Below, piece after piece: positions 1 to 8,132 of a DNA stretch of 64,000 nucleotides (its first letter is position 1; every line of letters begins with the position of its first letter). Under the pieces are notes generated by a model. It had not been told where the DNA came from. It did not search any database and saw nothing but the letters and a program-made list of their open reading frames with translations. The DNA lies in contig NZ_CP098805.1 in assembly GCF_023821985.2 (NCBI RefSeq), forward strand, positions 2,976,001 to 3,040,000, read 5' to 3'. The position numbers and the translations under genes were made by a program. This stretch comes from Dyadobacter chenhuakuii. GTDB taxonomy: Bacteria; Bacteroidota; Bacteroidia; Cytophagales; Spirosomataceae.

Positions 1-1565
1 TAAATAGCGCCCGAAGGGTCAACCGTAAAAGCGTGGCTGTTATGGTGCGTATCGTGATCGTCGAATCCGCTGAGCAGGATTTCACTTTTATCCGCTTTGT
101 CGTCGCCATTCGTATCTGTGTACAATTTCAGATTTGTTCCCTGCGAAATGTAGACGCCTTCCGGAGCGATCTCAAAACCAAGCGGCAAATGCAGCCCATC
201 TGCAAAAACGGTTTGCTTATCCGCTTTTCCGTCGCCATTGGTATCTTCCAGGATAATGATCTTGTCATTCGGTTTTGAATCGCCCGGCTTGTAATGCGGG
301 TAACTTGGCATGGTCGCGATCCACAGACGGCCTTTGTTGTCAAATGACATCTGCATAGGCTTTGCCAGATCCGGAAATTCCTCTTCCGAAGCGAAAAGCT
401 CGATTTTATACCCTTCCGGCACTTTCAGCTTGGCAAGAGCATCTTTCCCATACAAATATTGAAGGCTTCCGTTTTTCTCAGGATTAAAATTCGTTTTGAC
501 CGGAGGCAGGGGTTTCGTGTTTTTATCTGCCGCCGCAAGGTCCGTTTTCTGGCCTTTCGATGCTGCCAGCCAGATCGCCTTGTCCCGGATATCCGTCATT
601 TCACGGATTTTCTCTATTTCAGCAGGATAATTATCAGGACCGAAAGGATTGTAACGACGGCCATAAACGTGGACACCATTCGGGATCTTGAAATCATTGT
701 GCCACATCCAGTTCTTCTCATCCACAGCGTCCTTCACCATTTTCCGGTTGGCCTCTGCTTTTGGTGATGCTTTGCCAAAAACCTGGTCTGCAAGCAGGAC
801 ACCCAGTTTTTTATAGCCAGCCTCATTCAATTGCGAGCCGTCAATGGTCAGATCCTCTTTGCTATCGGCATACCATTGCTTCGAAGGCGCAAATGCGTCA
901 ACAAAAAGCACATTGTTTTTTGCCGCGATTTCCTTCATTCCTTTTGCATAAAGCGCCAGGTTCTCATTTTCCTTTTTGCCATTAGGAAGGTCGAATTTGG
1001 CTGAAAGATCTTCGAAAGCGATCGGCGAGACGATGGCCAGCTGAGGCGCTGCGGCTCCGTTGTATTTCTGGCTTAATGTATGTTTGATAAATGCGTCCAG
1101 CTCAGCCTTGTAATTTTCAAGTCCCTCTTTTCCCTGAAATGACTCGTTATAGCCAAAGAATGCAATGATCACGTCCGGTCTCAGGCGCGTGAGCCACTGA
1201 TCCGGCGTGTCCAGATGTCCCTCACTTTGCGATGGGTTGGCCAGTTCAGTCTGGAACTTTTCAGCTCCCGGAAAGGCCCATGGCAGGTTACGGCTTGCGT
1301 GCGGCCGGAAACCAGGGGTGTCGCCACCATCGCACATATTGCGGATGTAGAGCATTTCCTCGGGATACCGCACGTGCAGCTCCGTTTCGAAATTATCGTA
1401 ATTCATCATCCGCGAACCCAGGTTGTTCCCCAGCAATACAATGCGGGAGCCCTTTTTAATGGTTAATGATGCTGATCTATTGAATTGAAAGGCACTAAAT
1501 GCGATAATGATCAGTCCGAACACAATGAGCGATGTGTATATACTGATTCTTTTGGGTTTAGACAT
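1..1565 (-). CDS. SGNH-like domain fused to PVC-type membrane-bound dehydrogenase (3' part outside window)
   Basis: The frame is open from an ATG at 1565 through the window edge, giving 521 codons without a stop, so the C-terminus is missing. Residues 10-27 form an N-terminal membrane anchor or signal. Residues about 40-265 resemble an SGNH/GDSL hydrolase fold: block I reads GNN (46-48) where active enzymes have GDS, block III is GYN (138-140), and block V is DGSQLN (242-247) with Gln where the catalytic His is expected. From about residue 380 the sequence matches the start of the PVC-type dehydrogenase beta-propeller (VPEGYKIELFASE, then Asp/Gly-rich turns such as DTNGDGKAD). Family members usually continue into a c-type heme domain, which would lie outside the window. 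It lies 46 bp downstream of the ThuA gene, probably in one operon. I infer a periplasmic sugar or alcohol oxidation role, with the SGNH part acting as a binding rather than catalytic domain. Confidence 0.8.
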   Translation of the reverse strand, partial: MSKPKRISIYTSLIVFGLIIIAFSAFQFNRSASLTIKKGSRIVLLGNNLGSRMMNYDNFETELHVRYPEEMLYIRNMCDGGDTPGFRPHASRNLPWAFPGAEKFQTELANPSQSEGHLDTPDQWLTRLRPDVIIAFFGYNESFQGKEGLENYKAELDAFIKHTLSQKYNGAAAPQLAIVSPIAFEDLSAKFDLPNGKKENENLALYAKGMKEIAAKNNVLFVDAFAPSKQWYADSKEDLTIDGSQLNEAGYKKLGVLLADQVFGKASPKAEANRKMVKDAVDEKNWMWHNDFKIPNGVHVYGRRYNPFGPDNYPAEIEKIREMTDIRDKAIWLAASKGQKTDLAAADKNTKPLPPVKTNFNPEKNGSLQYLYGKDALAKLKVPEGYKIELFASEEEFPDLAKPMQMSFDNKGRLWIATMPSYPHYKPGDSKPNDKIIILEDTNGDGKADKQTVFADGLHLPLGFEIAPEGVYISQGTNLKLYTDTNGDDKADKSEILLSGFDDHDTHHNSHAFTVDPSGAI

Positions 1566-1611
1566 TTCGGTTGATAAGCTTTAAGTGGGGATTTAGGATG
1601 TATTATTTCAA

Positions 1612-2487
1612 TTATTTTGCTTCTCTATACTGCACATTAATGTCCATTTTACCTTTCCATTTTGGGATTTTCATGCCTAATTCCCAATGTATGGCGTTAA
1701 TAACCAGCCTTTGGAAAGATTCAATCTTAAAATCGTCGGGATGGCCTAATGTGGTCATGAAGATCTTTGCACCAAATGAATTGGTCCCGGTCCAGGCAAC
1801 CGGATTTTCAATTGCTTCCTTATCCGGGTCAACAGATTTGCCCATTAAAAGCAATGTTGAACCTTTGGTAGGATAATCAGGAAGGACCCTGTACAACCAG
1901 GATCTTGCGTGAAATGGTGTTGTAACACCTGTTAAAATCGGATTCTTGGCCTGATCCGGAATGGTTGTTACATCCGTGCTGCTATTATGGCCGTAATGGG
2001 TATGCTTGGCAGCGCCGCCCCAGCCCGGAGGCGAATTCAGCGCAAACTCCCCGAATGCATTCCACTTCTCATTTTCATTTCCCTTAGGATAATTAAATGC
2101 ATGGGTGGTTGTCCGGAAGCCCATTAATGGCTTTTTCGATTTGAGATAGGCATCAATGTGCGCCAGTTGTTCTTTGGGAAGCTGCCGCCAGCGAAGATAA
2201 AAAACGGCAAGATCGGCATCCTTCAACGCTTCCAGGCCTGGAATGTCATTCTCACTGTTGGGCCCGGGATAAGCTTTGAGGACAATGGCTTTCATACCGT
2301 AGTTCTTTTCAAGTTCGGCGGCAATGATCGGCAGCGTTTCTTCGCCGCTGTACTCATGGTCGCCTGTTACAAACACGACAACCGGCTTTCTATTTTTAGT
2401 AGTGGATTGGGCAAATGTTGTGTTAATGTGCAGCAAAACGCCAAACAACAAAGCGCAGAGAACGAAGCAACGCTTACGTACATTCAT
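1612..2487 (-). CDS. ThuA domain-containing secreted protein
   Basis: A 291-residue protein starting at the ATG at 2487 (MNVRKRC); the frame extends to a TTG at 2508, but the ATG gives a clean signal peptide ending near TFAQS. The mature part is a ThuA-like class I glutamine amidotransferase fold: VVFVTGDHEYSGEETLPIIA, DLAVFYLRWRQLP, PLMGFRTTTHAF and a closing segment FMTTLGHPDDFK. ThuA proteins are linked to trehalose and other disaccharide use through 3-keto sugars, and in Bacteroidota and Planctomycetota they commonly sit beside or are fused to PVC-type dehydrogenases, as here. The substrate cannot be read from the sequence. Confidence 0.85.
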   Translation of the reverse strand: MNVRKRCFVLCALLFGVLLHINTTFAQSTTKNRKPVVVFVTGDHEYSGEETLPIIAAELEKNYGMKAIVLKAYPGPNSENDIPGLEALKDADLAVFYLRWRQLPKEQLAHIDAYLKSKKPLMGFRTTTHAFNYPKGNENEKWNAFGEFALNSPPGWGGAAKHTHYGHNSSTDVTTIPDQAKNPILTGVTTPFHARSWLYRVLPDYPTKGSTLLLMGKSVDPDKEAIENPVAWTGTNSFGAKIFMTTLGHPDDFKIESFQRLVINAIHWELGMKIPKWKGKMDINVQYREAK

Positions 2488-2607
2488 GGTAAAGAGTTTT
2501 AGGATCAAAGTGGGACTGTCAGGATATAACGTAAAATACGGAAGAAACTACTGTCTTTCTAATGAAGACTGTTTCATCCAATTTTTCCCTTACTTTTTCA
2601 TACAACT

Positions 2608-3279
2608 TTAAAAAAAGCTGAATCCCAGTGAAACAGAGAACCTGGAAAGGTCCACGCTGTCGTCTTTTGACAAATGAAGTGTCTCTGTATTAATGTCCGT
2701 CTTGCGCTGCAGACGGAACACTGCGCCCATCATGGCAGAACCGGTGAGGTTGAGCGCAAATTTCCGGCTGAAACGATGCTCCGCCCCTACACTCACGCCC
2801 CAGCCCATTGTTTTGCCGTTGAATGTAAATGCATTGTCTCCAACCTGGGTATGGTTGCGATATGGCTGGTAACCAAGTAATAATGAGGTTAAGATGGCAT
2901 TTTTGGGGTTTTTCATGATCGCCTTATGAATGACTTCACCGCCCAGAAACTGGATTGCAACATCTTCTGTCATGACATTGCCTTGGCTGGCTTTGCTTTG
3001 GTAACGGTCGTATTTAACACCAAAACCCACCTTTTTCCAGGGAAAGTAAGCCACTTCGCCCCCATAGGAAATACCGGATTTGAAATCTTTCACGTAACGC
3101 TTCCGGTCGTTGTCGAAAATGGGCCGGGATCGGAAAACGCGTTGTCCATAACCGCCATTGACACCAAACTTCCATTTGCTGTCCGCTGTCTCTACCTCAT
3201 TTTTCACCGTTTCCTGCGCACAGAGAGGCATACAGGGTAGGCAAATGAGCAGCAGCAAAATGATTGTTATGTTTTTCAT
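2608..3279 (-). CDS. Small outer-membrane beta-barrel-like protein of unknown function
   Basis: A 223-residue protein with an N-terminal signal peptide (MKNITIILLLLICLPCMPLCAQ). The mature part has alternating hydrophobic/polar strands rich in Gly, Tyr and Phe (FGVNGGYGQRVF, GISYGGEVAYFPW, VGFGVKYDRYQS, GWGVSVGAEHRFS) and ends in Phe (FSVSLGFSFF), the usual C-terminal signature of an outer-membrane barrel. Eight strands would fit the length. I recognise no specific family. A TAGTTTTG box lies upstream at 3308-3315, suggesting its own transcript. No function is implied by neighbours. Confidence 0.7.
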   Translation of the reverse strand: MKNITIILLLLICLPCMPLCAQETVKNEVETADSKWKFGVNGGYGQRVFRSRPIFDNDRKRYVKDFKSGISYGGEVAYFPWKKVGFGVKYDRYQSKASQGNVMTEDVAIQFLGGEVIHKAIMKNPKNAILTSLLLGYQPYRNHTQVGDNAFTFNGKTMGWGVSVGAEHRFSRKFALNLTGSAMMGAVFRLQRKTDINTETLHLSKDDSVDLSRFSVSLGFSFF

Positions 3280-3307
3280 TACGTGAGTAGACCTGAAACA
3301 CAGTTCC

Positions 3308-3315
3308 CAAAACTA
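3308..3315 (-). promoter_or_regulatory. Possible -7 box of the outer-membrane protein gene
   Basis: Read on the minus strand the bases are TAGTTTTG, matching the Bacteroidota -7 consensus TAnnTTTG, 28 bp upstream of the start at 3279. No good TTTG -33 element is seen at the expected distance, so this is weak. Confidence 0.35.
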
Positions 3316-3358
3316 CTGATTTAGCAGGAAAGTCGGGAGGTTGGGATTCTGATATTTG

Positions 3359-4678
3359 TCAAATGGCGGGTTTTATGCCGTTTGCTTTTAATTTATCCAC
3401 AATAAAATCGCCAATCGCTTTGCCCTGGCTCTGGCCGTTTTCAATCGCATCGCGGTAATGTATGCCGCCGTACAACCTGGAAATGGCCGCTTCCTCGGCA
3501 GCTTGCCTGAATGATCTGAAATCACGTGTGGGCAGGTCAAAAATCACTTCTGTATCGTCCCTGAAAGAAAAATTATCACCCAAAAGATAGGTTAATGTTT
3601 CCGCCACGGCTGTGGAAATTACGCTGTGGCCGCTTGTGTATTCGGGAAAAGGCGGCGTTTGCAGCAGCGGTTGCCACTTCTGGTCGATGTAGCGGGTGAT
3701 CACGGTTTCGGGGCGGACGCGGCTGCTCCGGTATTTTTCGTCCCAGCAGCTGATGAAAGAATCCAGCAGCGTCGCCGCCGTCAATGCATGCACCATAATG
3801 CCTTTATCCAGATCCAGACCTGCTTTTGTGGTGGCAATGCTCGTAATGTTCATCCAGTGCCCGCCCGGGCTTATTTTTTTAAAACCAATGGACATATGAC
3901 CCGAAGTGTTGATCGCGAACGGGTTACAATCCCAATAGGAAGCGATAAAACGCTCTTTTTCGGTCATGTTCCGGCCTACGTCATACACTTCTTTGGAAAG
4001 CCGGTAAAATTCACTGGTGCTATCCTTACTGAACGCAACCGGCGGCTTTGGCAAAAACTGATTGCACGAGTCGATCATCATCGTGCGGATGGTTTTCCAG
4101 TGCGGCTCGATGCCTTCCATATATCCCGGGGGCGTCGGATACCAGTATGCCTCGCCTTTTTTCGGACGGTAGCGCAGCCTGGTGCTTAATTTCAAATAAC
4201 CATCTGTGTTGGCGTAGGCAACGGTTTGTTTGGCTACTTCCTGGGCAACGGCAATTGCCTGATCAATGGTTTTTTGAGCATGTCCCTGCCGGAGCAACGC
4301 TATAATGAGCTTTTTCTGGTTCTCTTCCAGCATATAACCCGATGGAAGAATAAGCCTGCCTGTTTCGAGAATGCAGTAAAGCGCGGCGATCTGGTAATTA
4401 TAGCCAGGTGCGGCCGTAATGCTCGCGGGTTGAATGCCCGGGATGAATTTGGTGGGCGGCACGATCTGCTTGTTGTGCTGCGCTACAATGTCATAAGCGC
4501 CCATGAGGCAATAAGTGTAAAAACGGCTCGCCGCCGGCGGGTTAACCACATCATGGATCATCACCATTGTGACCGAAAAAACGGCAGGCTGCAAGTGTGT
4601 CCGTAGCTCAGCTTTTGTCTTTTGTGCCACTGCGGCCTGGCTCACCAGTAATGCCAATATGAAAAATACCCGGATCAC
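3359..4678 (-). CDS. Vanadium-dependent haloperoxidase / PAP2-superfamily exported protein
   Basis: A 439-residue protein with a signal peptide (cleavage near AVAQ-K). It carries the full vanadate/phosphate-binding set of vanadium haloperoxidases and acid phosphatases: Lys315 with Arg322-Pro323 (pattern K-x6-RP), the Ser349-Gly350-His351 motif within PEYTSGHS, and Ser400-Arg401 with His407 (SRLYGGIH). The start codon is GTG at 4678 and overlaps the stop of the upstream VCBS gene (GTGA), indicating translational coupling. Members oxidise halides with peroxide or hydrolyse phosphate esters; sequence alone does not separate the two. Being last in a susC-susD-VCBS operon it probably acts in the periplasm or at the surface together with that system. 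No terminator is obvious downstream. Confidence 0.88.
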   Translation of the reverse strand: MIRVFFILALLVSQAAVAQKTKAELRTHLQPAVFSVTMVMIHDVVNPPAASRFYTYCLMGAYDIVAQHNKQIVPPTKFIPGIQPASITAAPGYNYQIAALYCILETGRLILPSGYMLEENQKKLIIALLRQGHAQKTIDQAIAVAQEVAKQTVAYANTDGYLKLSTRLRYRPKKGEAYWYPTPPGYMEGIEPHWKTIRTMMIDSCNQFLPKPPVAFSKDSTSEFYRLSKEVYDVGRNMTEKERFIASYWDCNPFAINTSGHMSIGFKKISPGGHWMNITSIATTKAGLDLDKGIMVHALTAATLLDSFISCWDEKYRSSRVRPETVITRYIDQKWQPLLQTPPFPEYTSGHSVISTAVAETLTYLLGDNFSFRDDTEVIFDLPTRDFRSFRQAAEEAAISRLYGGIHYRDAIENGQSQGKAIGDFIVDKLKANGIKPAI

Positions 4679-7600
4679 TTTGTTCTTTTGTAAAATTGTA
4701 ATGACTCATTAAATGCACCCACAACCAGACAAGGCGCTTTATTAATGTCAATTTGAATGCAGGATTTCACGTCGCCCGTCACCGATAAACCCGAAAGCGG
4801 CTGTGGAATGTAAGCGAAACCACCTTTGCCGTCCCCTACTAGCAGACAGCCGTAATTTGCATCCATACTGCCGATTTTCAGCCGGTTATCGGTCTTGTTC
4901 CCCATTAAAAGCAGGTCTGTCTTCCCATCCTGGTTATAATCACCGGATGCGATCATGGTCACAGGTGCAAACTGCGCCTGCACGGGCAAAGGTTGTTTTT
5001 CAAATGTTCCGTTCTTATTCAAAAAGCACACGGAACGCATTTCCGTTGCTTCCAGCCTGGTTGCGTTGCTAAGTTCCTCATTCGAAAACACATTGGTGAT
5101 GGAAGCATTTGCATAATCTTTATAGTAAGGAAATTTCTTACGCATAGGATAAATCTGATCATTCAGTTCATCGCGGCTGACGAAGGGATAGGATTTACCC
5201 TGAACATAAAAACTGAAAAAGGGATCGATGGAGCCGTTTTTGTCAAAATCCGCATAATAGAGTTCTGCCGGTTCCTTTTCGGATGCTTTGATCTGCGTGT
5301 TAAGGCCCATATTGCCAGCCACAATGTCCAGCTTACCATCCTGATCCAGATCGCCGATGAAAAGCGATGACCAGAATCCGGATTCCTCCCGTTTGAAGAA
5401 CTTTAATGTATTGTCTGTGAAATCATTATTACTGAAAGAAAAGACTTTTATTGCCATCATTTCGCCGCAAATAACGAGCTCAACATTTCCGTCCGCGTCC
5501 AGATCCGCCCATTGCGCGTCGGTAACCATGCCTATTTTGAAAAACGGCGAATCTTTGACTTTGTAATTGCCCTTTCCGTCATTGATCAGCAAGTAGGAAA
5601 CCGGCGTTTCGGGATAGCGGCCCGGAATGATGCGGCCGCCGACGAAAAGGTCCTGATCACCATCTTTATCAAAATCAAATGCGCGAACGCAGGATTTACT
5701 GCTGGATTTGAGGTTGGGCAGTGATAAAACCGACAGGTTGAGCTTGCCTTTCCCGTCATTGAGATACATTTCATCCTGTAAGGAAATCGTGTTCGGCTCA
5801 AACATGGAATAGCCGCCTTTGGCCACATACAGATCGTCAAAACCATCGCCGTTCGCATCAAAGAAGATGGCGGAAGTGGCTGCGGAAATATTCTCGTCGC
5901 CAACGGCAAAATCAGGCATTTCACTGAATGTTCCGTCTTTTTGCTGCAACCAGATTTTCGCCTGCTTATTCTGATCGCCACTTACAAAAACATCGTCCAA
6001 ACCATCCTTATTCAGATCCCCCTTCGCCACAATCGGGCCGGTTTGGGAATACATGGATAACATTAATGGCTGACGCTTGAAATCATTTTCATTAAAACCT
6101 TCGTGCTGATATGTAATGCTGCTGTTTTGTTTTTGAAAAACAGGCGCATTGGTTTTAGCCGCTAATGGCTTTGCATTGGCTTTGCCCGCCTTCTCGATAA
6201 CCAGTAATTGGTTTGCTTTTACGTTTTGTAATAACTCAACAGCTCCGCCAGGCCAGATCACTTTCACAGAATCAATGGTGGTCGTTTCCCCTAACCCAAA
6301 ATGCAGCCGGGTGGGTGTGCACGACAGATAACCCCGGTTGGGATTTACTTCCTGATATTGTTGTGTGCCTTTTGTATAAATGTAAACTTTCGCTCCTACC
6401 GCATTTTTGTTGGCAGCATTGTCTTTGAGCTTAACCTGAAACCAGGCGTTGCCGGTTTGCTCCTGTTGCATATTCTGGTATACAAATGCCGGATCATTAA
6501 TGTTGTTCACAACCAGGTCCAGGTCGCCATCATTGTCCAGATCCGCATAAACCGCACCGCTGGAAACCGCAGGCTGCGCCAGTCCCCACGGCTCCTGCAT
6601 TTTACTGAATGTCAGATCCTTATTATTCTTAAAAATATAGTTGGCCAGCTTGGTCGAAGGCATCGCCCGGATCAGGTCCATCAGCAAGAAAGGCTCCTTG
6701 TCTACGGCCCTTCTGACCTTGTAATCGCCCCAGTATTTGAGAAAATCTTTATTGGTGTAATCCCTTAAATAGCCATTGGAAACGAAAAGATCCTTGTAAC
6801 CGTCATTGTCAAAATCCGCCAGCAGCGGGCTCCAGCTCCAGTCTGTATTGGAAACGCCGGAGAACTGGGCTATCTCGCTGAATGTGCCGTCGCCATTGTT
6901 GAGCTGCAACATGTTTCGCATATACTGCTTGTGCAGCTTCTGGTTCATCATAAGCTCAAAAGCTTCGTAATTTTCCTGTAACTGCAATAGTTTCTGACGC
7001 TGATTATCTTCCGGAAGCATATCCAGCGACATCACATCAGGCAAGCCGTCATTGTTGAGATCAGCAATGTCAATTCCCATAGAGAATTGAGCTAAATGCC
7101 TGAAATACTGCTGGGTAACATCCGAGAATGTCCCGTCCTGATTGTTGATATATAAATAATCCGACTCGTTGTAATCGTTGGTCACGTAAATATCCTGCCA
7201 GCCGTCCTGGTTCACGTCTGCAATGGCCATACCCAGTCCGAATGTGAGCGGATACTGATGAATGCCAGCTTTTTGCGTAACTTCTTTGAATTGATTTTTC
7301 TGATTTTCAAATAACTTATTTCCTGCGAGCATGTCTGTTTCTTGCTTGGCCTTCGCAAGCTCCATATTGTCGATTTTCTTGATGCTATGGTTCAAAAGCA
7401 TCATATCCAGGTCACCGTCGTTGTCGTAGTCAAAAAATGCTGCTTGTGTGCTATAACTGATATTATCCAGGCCATATTGAGCGGCCTGTTCGAGGAATTT
7501 AAGATTTCCCTGATTGATGAAAAGCTGATTTTTTCGTTTTTCATCGGCCACTTTACCTGAGTAGCAAATGTAAATGTCCAGCAGGCCGTCGCCGTTCACA

Positions 7601-7989
7601 TCGGCCATGGTAACACCCGTTTTCCAGCCGTCTTTACGGCCTTCCAAACCTTTTCCTGCTGCATTGGTAATGTCCTTGAATTTTAAAGCCTGCCCTTTCG
7701 TCGCGCCAAGATTGAGGTAAAGCTTGTTCGGCCCCATGTTTGAGGTAAAGAAAAGATCTTCGAAACCATCGTTATTAATGTCGCCGACTGCCACGCCGCC
7801 GCCATTGTAAAAATATTCGTACGACATCACATTCTGGCCTTCATCCTCGGTAATGGTGTTGATGAAGTTGATGCCGGTTTGTTTGGCAGGAAGCAATTGG
7901 AACAAAGGCTGCTGCGCTCTGACCGCAGCAAAATGAAGAGTCAGAAACAATGCAAAAATCAGGTAACGATGGAGCCTTTTTGTATGCAT
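4675..7989 (-). CDS. Large FG-GAP/VCBS repeat protein with ASPIC/UnbV segment (CRTAC1-like), cassette 1
   Basis: A 1104-residue secreted protein. The frame opens further upstream with a TTG, but the ATG at 7989 (MHTKRLHRYLIF) gives a normal signal peptide cleaved near AVRAQ, so I place the start there. The body is packed with FG-GAP/VCBS blades carrying calcium-loop-like D-x-N/D-x-D-G patterns (DINNDGFEDLFF, DVNGDGLLDIYI, DLDNDGDLDLVV, DYNQDGKTDLLL). An ASPIC/UnbV-like strand with a WPGG core lies around residue 580, splitting two propeller regions. Unlike its two paralogues in this window it has no lipobox cysteine. It follows susD after a 143-bp gap with a strong hairpin and overlaps the haloperoxidase-family gene. 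Its ligand is unknown; a surface binding or scaffold role for the SusCD pair is inference. Confidence 0.88.
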   Translation of the reverse strand: MHTKRLHRYLIFALFLTLHFAAVRAQQPLFQLLPAKQTGINFINTITEDEGQNVMSYEYFYNGGGVAVGDINNDGFEDLFFTSNMGPNKLYLNLGATKGQALKFKDITNAAGKGLEGRKDGWKTGVTMADVNGDGLLDIYICYSGKVADEKRKNQLFINQGNLKFLEQAAQYGLDNISYSTQAAFFDYDNDGDLDMMLLNHSIKKIDNMELAKAKQETDMLAGNKLFENQKNQFKEVTQKAGIHQYPLTFGLGMAIADVNQDGWQDIYVTNDYNESDYLYINNQDGTFSDVTQQYFRHLAQFSMGIDIADLNNDGLPDVMSLDMLPEDNQRQKLLQLQENYEAFELMMNQKLHKQYMRNMLQLNNGDGTFSEIAQFSGVSNTDWSWSPLLADFDNDGYKDLFVSNGYLRDYTNKDFLKYWGDYKVRRAVDKEPFLLMDLIRAMPSTKLANYIFKNNKDLTFSKMQEPWGLAQPAVSSGAVYADLDNDGDLDLVVNNINDPAFVYQNMQQEQTGNAWFQVKLKDNAANKNAVGAKVYIYTKGTQQYQEVNPNRGYLSCTPTRLHFGLGETTTIDSVKVIWPGGAVELLQNVKANQLLVIEKAGKANAKPLAAKTNAPVFQKQNSSITYQHEGFNENDFKRQPLMLSMYSQTGPIVAKGDLNKDGLDDVFVSGDQNKQAKIWLQQKDGTFSEMPDFAVGDENISAATSAIFFDANGDGFDDLYVAKGGYSMFEPNTISLQDEMYLNDGKGKLNLSVLSLPNLKSSSKSCVRAFDFDKDGDQDLFVGGRIIPGRYPETPVSYLLINDGKGNYKVKDSPFFKIGMVTDAQWADLDADGNVELVICGEMMAIKVFSFSNNDFTDNTLKFFKREESGFWSSLFIGDLDQDGKLDIVAGNMGLNTQIKASEKEPAELYYADFDKNGSIDPFFSFYVQGKSYPFVSRDELNDQIYPMRKKFPYYKDYANASITNVFSNEELSNATRLEATEMRSVCFLNKNGTFEKQPLPVQAQFAPVTMIASGDYNQDGKTDLLLMGNKTDNRLKIGSMDANYGCLLVGDGKGGFAYIPQPLSGLSVTGDVKSCIQIDINKAPCLVVGAFNESLQFYKRTK

Positions 7990-8086
7990 TAATCTATTGT
8001 GACTGTTTAAAAAGAGGAAGATATGTTGTAAAATAAAAAACTTCAACGAAAGGTTGAAGTTAAAACTTAGTGCAATCAATTTTTGG

Positions 8087-8121
8087 AAAGCGGTAAGAAA
8101 ATTTACATTTCTTACCGCTTT
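8087..8121 (-). terminator. Hairpin between susD and VCBS gene (cassette 1)
   Basis: A perfect 14-bp inverted repeat (arms 8087-8100 and 8108-8121) with a 7-base loop, just after the susD stop at 8133. On the minus strand only three Ts plus CCAAAAATT follow the stem, so the U-tract is poor. It may be a leaky terminator or an mRNA-stabilising hairpin that lowers expression of the VCBS and haloperoxidase-family genes relative to susCD. Confidence 0.65.
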
Positions 8122-8132
8122 AATTTTATTTA

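Noticed and set aside
2488..2508. Longer N-terminus for the ThuA protein from a TTG
   Set aside because: The ATG at 2487 gives a standard signal peptide; the extra seven residues add nothing.
7990..8079. 30-residue longer N-terminus for the cassette 1 VCBS protein
   Set aside because: The extension starts with TTG, contains a small hairpin region and would displace the signal peptide that begins at the ATG at 7989.
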